From assembly GCA_024641005.1 (NCBI GenBank), contig JAHEDX010000030.1:1-46063 (forward strand): a stretch of DNA of 46,063 nucleotides, given 5' to 3'. Positions 1-7,882 of the stretch are shown in pieces (the stretch's first letter is position 1; every line of letters starts with the position of its first letter). A program made the translations under genes and the position numbers. The notes under the pieces were generated by a model. It had not been told where the DNA came from and did no database searches. It worked only from the letters and a program-made list of their open reading frames with translations. The DNA comes from Acidimicrobiaceae bacterium. GTDB lineage: Bacteria > Actinomycetota > Acidimicrobiia > Acidimicrobiales > Ilumatobacteraceae.

Positions 1-1293
1 TGCATCGCCCACAGAGCCTGCCACCACATCGGCCGTTTCACCACGGAGCGCCTCGATGTACGACTGCCCCAACTCCACCTCGATGTCGACGCCTTCGGTC
101 AACACGTCCGCCACGGTGACGTCGCTGGCACCGAACAGATCGCCGTACGTCTCCCGTACGCCTGCGACCACAGAGGGGTCTGCTACGCGTATCTGCGTCA
201 GCTCCGGAGCGCCGGCCCCTGGCAGGTCGACCACGGCCACGATGTTGGCTCCGGCATACAGCAACCGGTCGAGCGCGAGCGTCATCACGTCGGCCCGGTT
301 CTTACCGAGGCCGTCGAGATCAGCGTCGCTGTAGCCGCCGATGACACGGAAGGTCGGGGCGTCCACGGGCGCGCCCAACCGACCAGGGGCGATCGCGCCG
401 AGCACCATCAACATCTCGGACCGGTTGTGGGCGACGACGCCGCGCACCTCGCCGGGTCCGAACGCGTTCGACATCTCGAGCGACAACTGCTCGTCCATCC
501 GATCGTCGTCGATCACGACGAACGTCATCGCACGAGAGTTCACCGGTCCTGCGAACAGCCGCTTCAAGAATTCGTCGAGTGTGGCGATCTTCGGGAGGTC
601 ACGATCGGACGCCACCGGAGCGACCGAACCCACGCCTGCTCCGACTCGCTTCGCGATCGCGTCCCACACCGCGGCGCGACCCGGCTCGTAGTACCAGTCG
701 GCGATCGACTCGTCACGCGCCGTGATCGCCCGCGCCGCAGATGCCGAACTCACGACGATCTCACCGGCATCCCACTGCTCGCCGGTCGACGAATCGACGA
801 GCGGGAACGGCATGGTGATCGGCAGGTCGCCGAGCGGCGTGACGAGTTGGGCAAAGCGAGGCTGATCGATGATCTCGATCACGTCGAACGACAGCCCGGT
901 CATCCGCTCAGCGGCCTCGCGGAACGCCGTGGGGCCCGAGAGCTGCAGTTCGGCGGCGAGCGGCACCAACACGTCGCTGTTACCCGAGGCCGCGTCGGCA
1001 GTGGCAGCAAAACTTACGAGTGACCCACCGACCCCGTCCGGCTCGAGCACCCCGACGGCCACCGAGGTGAGACGGCCGCTCTCATCGACGACTCCGATCA
1101 ACGCAGTCGCCGTGTACGGCAACCGTTGGATCGGAGTCGTCACCTTCTGACCGTCGGCCAACGACCCGACCGTCGAGTCGGCGAGGGTGCGGACGCCAGC
1201 GATGGCGAGTACGCCCACCGCCGCCACGGACACGAGCGCAACCAAGAGTGCGAGCACCGTGCTGCGGGTGCGCCGCTTGCGAATCGCAGTCAC
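1..1293 (-). CDS. LCP (LytR/CpsA/Psr)-like membrane-anchored protein, C-terminus cut by window edge
   Basis: The frame is open from a GTG at 1293 to the window edge (431 codons, no stop seen). The product has a short basic N-terminus (MTAIRKRRTR), one hydrophobic segment at about residues 12-34, and then an extracellular part. Residues around 120-215 follow the pattern of an LCP domain, with a GLSFDVIEIIDQPRFAQLV-like strand and an R-x-D followed by an arginine-bearing helix. The last 100 residues resemble the LytR_C module. The diagnostic LCP phosphate-binding arginines and acidic residues are not clearly present, so glycopolymer transferase activity is uncertain. The GTG overlaps the nadD stop (GTGA), implying translational coupling. 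Position next to nadD agrees with the actinobacterial nadD-LCP-rsfS order, which would place rsfS outside the window. Confidence 0.6.
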   Translation of the reverse strand, partial: MTAIRKRRTRSTVLALLVALVSVAAVGVLAIAGVRTLADSTVGSLADGQKVTTPIQRLPYTATALIGVVDESGRLTSVAVGVLEPDGVGGSLVSFAATADAASGNSDVLVPLAAELQLSGPTAFREAAERMTGLSFDVIEIIDQPRFAQLVTPLGDLPITMPFPLVDSSTGEQWDAGEIVVSSASAARAITARDESIADWYYEPGRAAVWDAIAKRVGAGVGSVAPVASDRDLPKIATLDEFLKRLFAGPVNSRAMTFVVIDDDRMDEQLSLEMSNAFGPGEVRGVVAHNRSEMLMVLGAIAPGRLGAPVDAPTFRVIGGYSDADLDGLGKNRADVMTLALDRLLYAGANIVAVVDLPGAGAPELTQIRVADPSVVAGVRETYGDLFGASDVTVADVLTEGVDIEVELGQSYIEALRGETADVVAGSVGDA

Positions 1294-1901
1294 GAGACAC
1301 CTTCGGATCGATAGAGCCCGCGTTCGGCGATGACGGCCAAGACGTCCTCGGTCACCAGATAGTCGAGCGGACGACCGTCACGCCACCTCGCCCGCAGATC
1401 GGTGCTCGACACGTCGAGGCGAGGCACCTCCACCCTGATCCAGTCGATGTCCGGATCGAGCCGGACCGGTTCACCAGGTCGATCGACGACCACCATCCGG
1501 GATCTTTCGAGTACCTCGTCAGCACGTTCCCAGCTGCGGATGCCGGCTGCGGCGTCATCGCCCACGACGGTGAACAACTCGGCGGCCGGATATTCATCGG
1601 CAAGCTGCGCGAGCGTGTCGGCAGTAAAGGAAGGTCCGCCCAACCGAATCTCGTGGTCGCCGGCAATCAACTGCGACACGGATTCGACCGCTGCCTGCAC
1701 CATTGCCAGCCGATCGGGGGCGGGCGTTATCGAGCGCGTCCCCACCTTCTGCCACGGCACATTGGCCACCATCAAGATCAACAGGTCGAGGCCGAGAGCG
1801 TGACGAACATTGACGGCGGTCACCAAGTGGCCGACGTGGGGTGGGTCGAAGGTTCCGCCGAAGACCCCGATACGCAGGGGTTTTGTCTCAGCGGGCAGCA
1901 C
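1290..1901 (-). CDS. nadD: Nicotinate-nucleotide adenylyltransferase
   Basis: Cytosolic enzyme that joins nicotinate mononucleotide and ATP to give deamido-NAD in NAD synthesis. The 203-residue product has the nucleotidyltransferase signature GTFDPPHVGH at residues 16-25 and a C-terminal SSTDLRARWRDGRP motif matching the family's ISST-x-(I/L)R signature. Length is normal for the family. The GTG start is supported by a TAGAAT hexamer 8 nt upstream (1910-1915), which would give a leaderless transcript. Its stop overlaps the start of the LCP-like gene by 4 nt, so the two are probably one transcript. Confidence 0.93.
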   Translation of the reverse strand: MLPAETKPLRIGVFGGTFDPPHVGHLVTAVNVRHALGLDLLILMVANVPWQKVGTRSITPAPDRLAMVQAAVESVSQLIAGDHEIRLGGPSFTADTLAQLADEYPAAELFTVVGDDAAAGIRSWERADEVLERSRMVVVDRPGEPVRLDPDIDWIRVEVPRLDVSSTDLRARWRDGRPLDYLVTEDVLAVIAERGLYRSEGVS

Positions 1902-2185
1902 AACTTGTCATTCTACGGTCTCCGCCACGGTTCCCGACGCCGGCCGACCAGGTGGGTACTTGACAGCTTTGTTACAGTAGACAGTTGGTCAAACCTCGCC
2001 TACCGGAAATCTCCTGGATTTCCACCCCGGCGGGGAACATATTGTTCGGACGAAGCGTTGCAGATACGTGACACCCGAACCCCCCAGTTCTCAATACCCC
2101 CCAAATACACCCTTTCGACACGCTGTGCCCGCGAGCACGTCGTCATCGGAATGCACAACACCACGAATGGTTGATACGAAACATC
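1902..2185. other. Intergenic region between nadD and the sigma factor, with structured leader
   Basis: About 280 nt with no convincing gene. A TTGACA hexamer at 1960-1965 (plus strand) is a possible -35, but no good -10 follows at 16-18 nt. Three adjacent symmetrical elements follow: GGAAATC/GATTTCC with a 5-nt loop (2005-2023), CCCC-GGC-GGGG (2025-2035) and GAACATATTGTTC (2035-2047). They sit 140-180 nt upstream of the sigma-factor ATG and could form a structured 5' leader or an operator. The sequence from about 2060 to 2120 is C-rich and looks unstructured. Confidence 0.4.
1910..1915 (-). promoter_or_regulatory. -10-like element of nadD (leaderless)
   Basis: TAGAAT on the minus strand ends 8 nt before the nadD GTG, so transcription would start at or next to the start codon. 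No clear -35 is seen. Confidence 0.4.
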
Positions 2186-3013
2186 ATGAATGACTCCATC
2201 GGTCTCTACCTGAACGACATTGGAAAGGTCCCGCTCCTCACCGCAGAGGACGAGCGCGAGCTCTCGCGCATCATCGAAGCCGGCCGCGAGGCAGCCGAAC
2301 TGCTCGAGTCCGGCAAGCGCAGCGCCGACCTCAAGGCCAAAGTCGCCAAGGCCGCCGAGGCGAAGGATCGCTTCATCCGCGCCAACCTGCGACTGGTCGT
2401 GTCGATCGCCCGTCGGTACCCGCTCCCCCAGGGCATGGACCTGCTCGACCTCATCCAGGAGGGCAACCTCGGCCTCGAGCACGCTGTCGACAAATTCGAC
2501 TGGCGTCGTGGTTTCAAGTTCTCCACCTACGCCACGTTCTGGATCCGTCAGGCAATCGGCCGTGCACTCGACCAGAAGGCCAGCCTCATCCGCATCCCGG
2601 GCGACCGCTCGGCCAGCCTTCGCGCCGCGCTGCGCCAGGCGTCGGGTGACGGCGAAACCCTCGACCAGCAGAACGCCGAACTGCACCGGCTCACCACCCC
2701 GGTATCGCTCGACAAGACCGTCGGTGACGACGGCGATGCCACGCTCGGCGATCTGATGGCCAACGGCGACGGCACTCCCGAAGACCACGTGATGACCCTC
2801 GTCGACAGCGATCTGCTCGACGAGTTGCTCGGCACCCTCGATGCCCGTGCCCGCTATGCGGTCGAAGCCCGCTTCGGCCTGCTCGACGGTGAGCGCAAGA
2901 GCTTCCGCGAGGTCGGCGAGAGCCTCGGCGTCACCGCCGAAGCCGCTCGTCGACTGGTGAGTCGTGCAGTTGCGGGTCTCCGCGACGATGCCGAGCGCAT
3001 CCTCGCTGTCTGA
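2186..3013 (+). CDS. RNA polymerase sigma-70 family factor, group 2-like
   Basis: Directs RNA polymerase to a promoter class. The 275-residue protein opens with a region 1.2-like segment (SIGLYLNDIGKVPLLTAEDE). Region 2 follows, with FIRANLRLVVSIARRY, the core-binding DLIQEGNLGL and the -10-recognition helix FSTYATFWIRQAIGRAL. A shortened region 3 (IRIPGDRSA) and a region 4 helix-turn-helix (SFREVGESLGVTAEAARRLVSR) complete it. It lacks the long acidic N-terminus of the housekeeping sigma, so a group 2 alternative or principal-like factor (HrdA/SigB-like) is most likely. ATG at 2186 is preferred over TTG at 2171 because homology begins right after it. It has a long leader with hairpins and is followed by a terminator. 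Confidence 0.88.
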   Translation: MNDSIGLYLNDIGKVPLLTAEDERELSRIIEAGREAAELLESGKRSADLKAKVAKAAEAKDRFIRANLRLVVSIARRYPLPQGMDLLDLIQEGNLGLEHAVDKFDWRRGFKFSTYATFWIRQAIGRALDQKASLIRIPGDRSASLRAALRQASGDGETLDQQNAELHRLTTPVSLDKTVGDDGDATLGDLMANGDGTPEDHVMTLVDSDLLDELLGTLDARARYAVEARFGLLDGERKSFREVGESLGVTAEAARRLVSRAVAGLRDDAERILAV

Positions 3014-3040
3014 TCCAGACACCCGCACAACACAACGATG

Positions 3041-3070
3041 AACGTCGGCCGGGCAACCGGCCGACGTTCA
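3041..3070 (+). terminator. Rho-independent-type terminator after the sigma gene
   Basis: Inverted repeat GAACGTCGGC / GCCGACGTTC with a short GC-rich loop, followed by AGGTTTT. It lies 28 nt past the sigma-factor stop and separates it from the DAHP synthase gene. Confidence 0.7.
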
Positions 3071-3085
3071 GGTTTTCAGGCCCGC

Positions 3086-3091
3086 TAGCAT
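3086..3091 (+). promoter_or_regulatory. -10-like element of the DAHP synthase gene (leaderless)
   Basis: TAGCAT ends 8 nt before the ATG at 3100, just after the terminator, consistent with a separate leaderless transcript. No clear -35. Confidence 0.4.
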
Positions 3092-3099
3092 CCACAGTC

Positions 3100-4455
3100 A
3101 TGGCGAAGGACTGGTCTCCCACCTCCTGGCGCACGCACCCGATCAAGCAACAACCCCGCTGGCCCGACGAGGCCGACCTCGATCGGGCGCTCAAGCAGAT
3201 CGCCGGTTACCCCCCGTTGGTCTTCGCGGGCGAGGCCCGCTCGTTGCAGGCCGGTCTCGCACAGGTCGCTGCGGGCAACGCCTTCCTGCTTCAAGCCGGC
3301 GATTGTGCAGAGAGCTTCGAAGACTTCTCCGCCGACAACATCCGCGAGAAGTTGCGCGTCATCCTGCAGATGGCGGTCGTCCTCACTTACTCGATGGGCG
3401 TCCCGGTGATGAAGGTCGGCCGGCTCGCCGGCCAGTTCGCCAAGCCGCGCTCGGCTGACTTCGAGACGGTGGGCGACGCGGAGATCCCCTCGTTCCGGGG
3501 CCACATCGTCAATGCCGAAGGCCCGACCGCCGCCGCTCGGGTTCCGACGCCTGACCGGCTGGTCCAGGCGTATCACCAGTCGGCCGCGACATTGAACCTG
3601 GTCCGGGCCTTCACCAAGGGCGGTTTCGCGGCGCTCGACCGGGTTCACGCGTGGAACCAGGAGTTCGTGGCGTCCAGCCCCGCCGGACAGCGCTACGAGC
3701 AGTTGGCCCAGGAAATCGACCGGGCGCTGCACTTCATGCGGGCAACCGGAATGGACACCGAGAGCAATGCCAATCTGCGCCAGGTCGATGTGTGGACGAG
3801 CCATGAGGCGCTGCTGCTCTCCTACGAGGAGGCGCTGACCCGTCAGGACTCCACCACTGGTCACTGGTACGACTGCTCGGCCCACATGCTCTGGATCGGC
3901 GAGCGCACTCGGGATCTCGACGGTGCCCATGTCGAGTTCCTGCGCGGCGTCGGCAATCCGATCGGATGCAAGGTCGGCCCTTCCATGACCGGCGAGCAGG
4001 TGATCGACCTCTGCGAAACGCTCAACCCTGCCCGAATCCCCGGACGCCTCACACTGATCACCAGGATGGGTGTCGACGCGATCGAAGACGGGCTCCGACC
4101 CTTGCTGCACGCAGTGAAGGACAGCGGACATCCGGTGGTATGGGCCTGCGACCCGATGCACGGCAACACCTACACCAGCGAGAACGGCCGCAAGACCCGG
4201 CACCTCGAGTCGGTGATCGGCGAGATCGAGGGGTTCGTGCGAGCCCACCATGCCGAGGGCACATGGCCCGGCGGCATCCACATCGAGCTCACGGGCGAGA
4301 ATGTCACCGAATGTGTCGGCGGCGCCGACGACGTCCAGGACGCCGACCTCGACTCTCGATACGAGACGGTGTGTGACCCGCGACTCAACGGGCGCCAATC
4401 GCTCGAGCTGGCGTTCCGCACGGCCGAGTTGATCCGCACCACACAGTCCTCCTGA
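3100..4455 (+). CDS. aroG: Class II 3-deoxy-7-phosphoheptulonate (DAHP) synthase
   Basis: First enzyme of the shikimate pathway: phosphoenolpyruvate plus erythrose 4-phosphate gives DAHP. The 451-residue protein is full length for the plant/actinobacterial class II family. Visible family segments are LLQAGDCAESF (metal-binding Cys), VGRLAGQFAKPRS, YDCSAHMLWIGERTRDLDGAH, NPIGCKVGPSM, WACDPMHGNTY and HIELTGENVTECVGG, which together carry the metal-binding Cys, His and Glu residues and the phosphate-binding residues. The ATG at 3100 gives MAKDWSPTSWR, the usual family N-terminus, and is preceded by a TAGCAT element at leaderless distance. The serine hydrolase gene starts 9 nt after its stop and is probably co-transcribed. 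Confidence 0.95.
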   Translation: MAKDWSPTSWRTHPIKQQPRWPDEADLDRALKQIAGYPPLVFAGEARSLQAGLAQVAAGNAFLLQAGDCAESFEDFSADNIREKLRVILQMAVVLTYSMGVPVMKVGRLAGQFAKPRSADFETVGDAEIPSFRGHIVNAEGPTAAARVPTPDRLVQAYHQSAATLNLVRAFTKGGFAALDRVHAWNQEFVASSPAGQRYEQLAQEIDRALHFMRATGMDTESNANLRQVDVWTSHEALLLSYEEALTRQDSTTGHWYDCSAHMLWIGERTRDLDGAHVEFLRGVGNPIGCKVGPSMTGEQVIDLCETLNPARIPGRLTLITRMGVDAIEDGLRPLLHAVKDSGHPVVWACDPMHGNTYTSENGRKTRHLESVIGEIEGFVRAHHAEGTWPGGIHIELTGENVTECVGGADDVQDADLDSRYETVCDPRLNGRQSLELAFRTAELIRTTQSS

Positions 4456-4464
4456 GGCGGCGAG

Positions 4465-5316
4465 ATGTCGGCGCTCCACCTGGTCACCGGCTGGCCGGTG
4501 GATCACGTCGCGGCGGCGATCGTCACGAGACACGGCACCGAACGGATCGGCGACGCCGAACACTCCTACCGACTCGCCTCGCTCACCAAGGTGATGACCG
4601 CCTGGGCGGTCATGGTGGGCGTGGAGGAAGGCATCGTCGACCTCGACGGGCCGCTGCTGCACGTCGAGGCGCCCGTGGGCGCCACCATGCGGCACCTGCT
4701 CAGTCATGCTGCCGGGTTCGGGTTCGACGGGGCCACGCCGGTGGCCGCCATCGAACGTCGACGGATGTACAGCAACACCGGCATCGAGCGGGCGGCCGCC
4801 GAGCTCGCCGCTGCAGCCGAGATGCCGTTCCGGCACTATCTGACGGAGGCTGTTATCGACCCGCTCGGGATGGCCGCGACCGAACTGCGTGGGTCACCGG
4901 CCCATGGAATCTGGAGCACGCTCGACGACTGCATCCGCTTCGTCTCCGAGATGCTCGAACCACGTTTGCTGGCACCCGAGACCTACGCCGAGGTGATACG
5001 CCCCCAGTTCCCCACACTCGCAGGTATCGTTCCCGATGTGGGCCGATTCGATCCGTGCCCCTGGGGTCTCGGGGTGGAGATTCATGGCGCCAAGGCGCCC
5101 CACTGGATGGGACGCGCCAACTCTGCAGCGACGTTCGGTCACTTCGGAGGTGCCGGCACGATGATGTGGGTCGATCCGCTCGCCGATGTCGGGGTCGTTG
5201 CGCTCACCGACCGCATGTTCGACGAGTGGCACGCCGAGGCCTTGCAGCTGTGGCCCGAGTTCTCCGACGCCGTGCTCGCTCAGACGCGCACATCGGGCAG
5301 TGGGAGCGGCGGCTGA
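4465..5316 (+). CDS. Serine hydrolase of the beta-lactamase / penicillin-binding-protein-like family
   Basis: A 283-residue protein with the catalytic motifs of class C-type serine hydrolases: SLTK (S-x-x-K, near residue 40), MYSNTG (Y-x-N, near 99) and HFGGAGT in place of the third box. These enzymes cleave amide or ester bonds; the substrate is not predictable from sequence. No signal peptide or membrane segment is visible and the N-terminus is short, so it is probably cytosolic and more likely an esterase or amidase than a lactam-resistance enzyme. The start lies 9 nt after the DAHP synthase stop, and its own stop overlaps the next ATG (TGATG), so a three-gene operon is likely. Confidence 0.82.
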   Translation: MSALHLVTGWPVDHVAAAIVTRHGTERIGDAEHSYRLASLTKVMTAWAVMVGVEEGIVDLDGPLLHVEAPVGATMRHLLSHAAGFGFDGATPVAAIERRRMYSNTGIERAAAELAAAAEMPFRHYLTEAVIDPLGMAATELRGSPAHGIWSTLDDCIRFVSEMLEPRLLAPETYAEVIRPQFPTLAGIVPDVGRFDPCPWGLGVEIHGAKAPHWMGRANSAATFGHFGGAGTMMWVDPLADVGVVALTDRMFDEWHAEALQLWPEFSDAVLAQTRTSGSGSGG

Positions 5317-5777
5317 TGTTCGAGCCCGGCGATCGCGTGCGATGGGAAACCCTGGGTGACGACGGACTCCCCCTCGTTCGTTACGGATTCGTCGGCGGAT
5401 GCAATGGCGACGGCAACCGGGTGGCGGTGATGTTCGACGGCCAGCTCAAGGGCGACACCGTGCTCGACCTCGATCAACTCGCACCGGTCCTGATCACGAA
5501 TGTCGAGTTGCGCCTGCACGGCGCCGATCTGCTCGACGATCCGTCGCTCCGACAGGGGCTGGTGAGCCTGTGGTCCGCCGAAGCCGATCAGGCCGGGCTC
5601 GAGGTGCGATCGATCGAGCTGCTGGGCACCGGCGTGCGCGACACCGTCGGCGACGGCTTCGCCCTGGCCGAACTGCATTCGGGTGGGCAGCAGTATGTGC
5701 TGCGAGCCGTGTACGAGGCGCACGACGACGAGATCATCCGTGTGAGCGCCGACCTGCCTCGTCGCTGGGAATACTGA
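5316..5777 (+). CDS. Hypothetical protein with SH3-like N-terminus
   Basis: A 153-residue soluble protein that I do not recognise. The first 50 residues (FEPGDRVRWETLGDDGLPLV then RVAVMFDG) look like a small SH3/KOW-type beta barrel, as in many nucleic-acid or protein-binding modules. The rest is mixed alpha/beta with many acidic residues and ends in RRWEY. No cysteine pair, signal peptide or membrane segment is seen. The ATG shares one base with the stop of the serine hydrolase (TGATG), and no start for this reading frame upstream makes better sense. It ends 18 nt from the convergent flavodoxin-like gene. Confidence 0.6.
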   Translation: MFEPGDRVRWETLGDDGLPLVRYGFVGGCNGDGNRVAVMFDGQLKGDTVLDLDQLAPVLITNVELRLHGADLLDDPSLRQGLVSLWSAEADQAGLEVRSIELLGTGVRDTVGDGFALAELHSGGQQYVLRAVYEAHDDEIIRVSADLPRRWEY

Positions 5778-5795
5778 CGCGAAACCCGACGCGCA

Positions 5796-6332
5796 TCAGT
5801 GCGTCGACATCGCTTCCGTCAACGCCGTCGCCATCATCTCGCCCCATCGCTCCGCACGATCTGCCTCACCGGCGAGCAGGTGATTCTGTTTGTCGACCAG
5901 GAAGCTCTCGGGTTCTCCCAGTAGGCGATAGCCATGACGACGCAAGCGCCGGGCGATGCCCTTCGCCGCTCGGCCCGTCATCGCTGCCGATGCGTCGAGA
6001 CGCGTATCGAACGCGACCGCAAGGCTCCGGTGGCCATCGACGGTCTTGAACCAGTCGCGCAAGCCGAGACCGCCGGACTCGGGATCGAGATCGAGACCCT
6101 CATCCGCCTCGGCCGCCTCGCGCGCCGCCTTTCTCGTGGCCCATGTCGACACGCCGTGAACATGGGTCGGCCCTCCCACGACGAGCAGATCGAACTCGTC
6201 GAAGATGGTCTCGAGCGAGTCGCGGACGGACGCCGTCAACACCTCGTGCCGGCTCCGAAGGCCCTCGCTGATGTGATCTGCGATCGCATGGGTGTTCCCG
6301 TACATCGATTCGTAGACGACCAAGACGCGCAT
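5796..6332 (-). CDS. Flavodoxin-like (FMN-binding) protein
   Basis: A 178-residue protein starting MRVLVVYESMYGNTHAIAD, the phosphate-binding loop of flavodoxins (S-x-x-G-N-T). A second loop, LLVVGGPTHVHGVSTW, is placed where flavodoxins contact the isoalloxazine ring. The domain ends near residue 150, and the C-terminal 30 residues are charged. It probably carries electrons or acts as a flavodoxin-type quinone or redox protein; the partner is unknown. The ATG at 6332 is preferred over upstream in-frame starts because GGGAGGTG precedes it at normal spacing. A strong hairpin separates it from the thiolase, so it has its own transcript. Confidence 0.8.
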   Translation of the reverse strand: MRVLVVYESMYGNTHAIADHISEGLRSRHEVLTASVRDSLETIFDEFDLLVVGGPTHVHGVSTWATRKAAREAAEADEGLDLDPESGGLGLRDWFKTVDGHRSLAVAFDTRLDASAAMTGRAAKGIARRLRRHGYRLLGEPESFLVDKQNHLLAGEADRAERWGEMMATALTEAMSTH

Positions 6333-6410
6333 GATGGCACCTCCCTGTTCGAGCTGATTCCATCGTCCCCCCGACACCCCGCTCGAACCAGAGACTTCGG
6401 ACCCGAGACG

Positions 6411-6442
6411 CGAAGGAGCCCGCCGGAGGGCGGGCTCCTTCG
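6411..6442 (-). terminator. Terminator hairpin downstream of the thiolase gene
   Basis: Perfect 14-bp inverted repeat (CGAAGGAGCCCGCC / GGCGGGCTCCTTCG) with a 4-nt loop, between the thiolase stop (6478) and the flavodoxin-like start (6332). No long T run follows on the minus strand. Confidence 0.75.
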
Positions 6443-6477
6443 TTCGCTCGTTGCGCAGGCGGCGGGCGCCGCTCAGA

Positions 6478-7680
6478 TCAGCTGAGACGTTCGACGATCA
6501 TGGCCATGCCCTGGCCGCCGCCGACGCACATGGTCTCGATGCCGTACTGCTTGTCGGCAGCCTGCAGACCGTGGATCAAGGTGGTCATGATGCGGGCGCC
6601 GGTCATGCCGAACGGGTGACCGAGGGCGATCGAGCCGCCGTTCACGTTGAGCTTGTCGAGCGGGATGTCGAGGTGCTTGGCCGACGGGATCACCTGCGCG
6701 GCGAAGGCTTCGTTGATCTCGACGAGATCGATGTCGCTCATCGTCATGCCGGCCCGGGCGAGCGCCTGGCGGACCGCCTCGATCGGCCCGAGGCCCATGA
6801 TCTCGGGGTTGAGGCCGGTGACACCGGACGCGACGATACGAGCGAGCGGCGTGATGCCGAGCTGCTTCGCCCTGGTGTCGCTCATCACCATCACCGCAGC
6901 GGCGCCGTCATTGAGCGGGCAGGCGTTGCCCGCCGTGACCGAACCGTCGGGGCGGAACACGGGCTTGAGACCTGCGAGGCCCTCAGCGGTCGTGCCTGCA
7001 CGCGGCCCATCGTCGCGCGACACCACCGTGCCGTCGGGCAACGTGAGCGGCGTGATCTCCTGCTCCCAGAAACCGTTCTCCTGATTGGCGACAGCGAGCT
7101 GCTGGCTGCGAGCCGCGAACTCGTCCATCTCCTCGCGGGTGACGCCCTCTGCCTGCACCACGTTCTCAGCGGTCTGGCCCATTGCGATGTACAGGTCGGG
7201 CAGGCCCGATTGGGCGGTCCAGACCGGGGCTCCCCCCTGCGACCGCTCGGCGGTGCGAGCCCCCGCCTGCTTGAAGATCGAGTTCGGTGCCGTATCGGAA
7301 GCACCGTTGCCGTAGCGGCTGACGGCCTCGACACCGGCGGCGATGAAGCAGTCTCCTTCGCCCGACTTGATGGCATGAGCAGCCATCCGAATCGTCTGGA
7401 GGCTCGACGAGCAGTATCTGTTGACCGTGACGCCCGGAACATTGTCGAGCCCCGACAGCACGGCGACGGCCCGGCCGATGTTGAACCCGGCCTCACCCGC
7501 CGGCTGGCCACATCCCATGATGAGGTCCTCGACGTCGTCGCCCGACACCTGTGGCACCTTGGCCATCAGCGCCTTGACGATCTGGGCGGACATGTCGTCG
7601 GGGCGCAGGTCGACCAGCGACCCCTTGGCGGCGCGCCCGATCGGGCTCCGGGCAGTTGCAACGATCACAGCTTCGGTCAT
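6478..7680 (-). CDS. Thiolase (acetyl-CoA acyltransferase)
   Basis: A 400-residue thiolase that cleaves 3-ketoacyl-CoA to acetyl-CoA plus a shortened acyl-CoA, or condenses two acyl-CoAs. The family motifs are complete: the active-site cysteine in NRYCSSSLQTIRMAA (about residue 90), VEINEAFAAQ, NGGSIALGHPFGMTGARI with the catalytic histidine, and CVGGGQGMAMIVE with the second cysteine. Length and motifs suit FadA-type thiolases of beta-oxidation or sterol side-chain breakdown. The chain-length preference cannot be read from the sequence. It diverges from coxM. TACGCT lies 8 nt before the ATG (leaderless), with a palindrome directly upstream. Confidence 0.93.
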   Translation of the reverse strand: MTEAVIVATARSPIGRAAKGSLVDLRPDDMSAQIVKALMAKVPQVSGDDVEDLIMGCGQPAGEAGFNIGRAVAVLSGLDNVPGVTVNRYCSSSLQTIRMAAHAIKSGEGDCFIAAGVEAVSRYGNGASDTAPNSIFKQAGARTAERSQGGAPVWTAQSGLPDLYIAMGQTAENVVQAEGVTREEMDEFAARSQQLAVANQENGFWEQEITPLTLPDGTVVSRDDGPRAGTTAEGLAGLKPVFRPDGSVTAGNACPLNDGAAAVMVMSDTRAKQLGITPLARIVASGVTGLNPEIMGLGPIEAVRQALARAGMTMSDIDLVEINEAFAAQVIPSAKHLDIPLDKLNVNGGSIALGHPFGMTGARIMTTLIHGLQAADKQYGIETMCVGGGQGMAMIVERLS

Positions 7681-7688
7681 GGGGTCAG

Positions 7689-7708
7689 AGCGTAGTTACC
7701 GACCGGTA
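7689..7708 (-). promoter_or_regulatory. -10-like element and TetR-like palindrome upstream of the thiolase
   Basis: AGCGTA (TACGCT on the minus strand) at 7689-7694 lies 8 nt before the ATG. It is followed by TACCGACCGGTA (7697-7708), symmetric at 10 of 12 positions. The palindrome would fall in the -10/-35 spacer, the usual place for a repressor such as TetR-type regulators of acyl-CoA genes. The regulator is not in the window. Confidence 0.4.
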
Positions 7709-7773
7709 GGCCCGACGAAACCGATCGACCCGGGCGGAGTCGAGACCTGCGAGATCGTGACTCGGCGCACGAG

Positions 7774-7802
7774 TTGACGGCGCTGACTCATCGCGGGAGA
7801 CT
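7774..7802 (+). promoter_or_regulatory. Possible promoter of the cox cluster
   Basis: TTGACG (7774-7779), a 17-nt spacer and GAGACT (7797-7802). The -35 is good and the -10 is weak. It would give a leader of about 75 nt before coxM. Confidence 0.3.
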
Positions 7803-7882
7803 CACCCACGGGGAGGAGCCGACGCGTTGGGGAACGCGACCCTCCCATCGAAACACCCACGAGAGCCGAGAGGGGAATGCTC

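Noticed and set aside
2035-2047. GAACATATTGTTC upstream of the sigma factor as a LexA box
   Set aside because: The GAAC and GTTC halves are 5 nt apart, whereas the LexA boxes near lexA have 4; the symmetry axis differs.
3085-4836. Long minus-strand frame opposite the DAHP synthase and part of the serine hydrolase
   Set aside because: It spans two real genes with clear catalytic motifs on the plus strand, so it is a shadow. The similar frame opposite coxL (9986-11776) was rejected for the same reason.
4465-5316. Serine hydrolase as a secreted beta-lactamase
   Set aside because: No signal peptide or membrane anchor, and the third motif (HFGG) is not the K-T-G of true lactamases.
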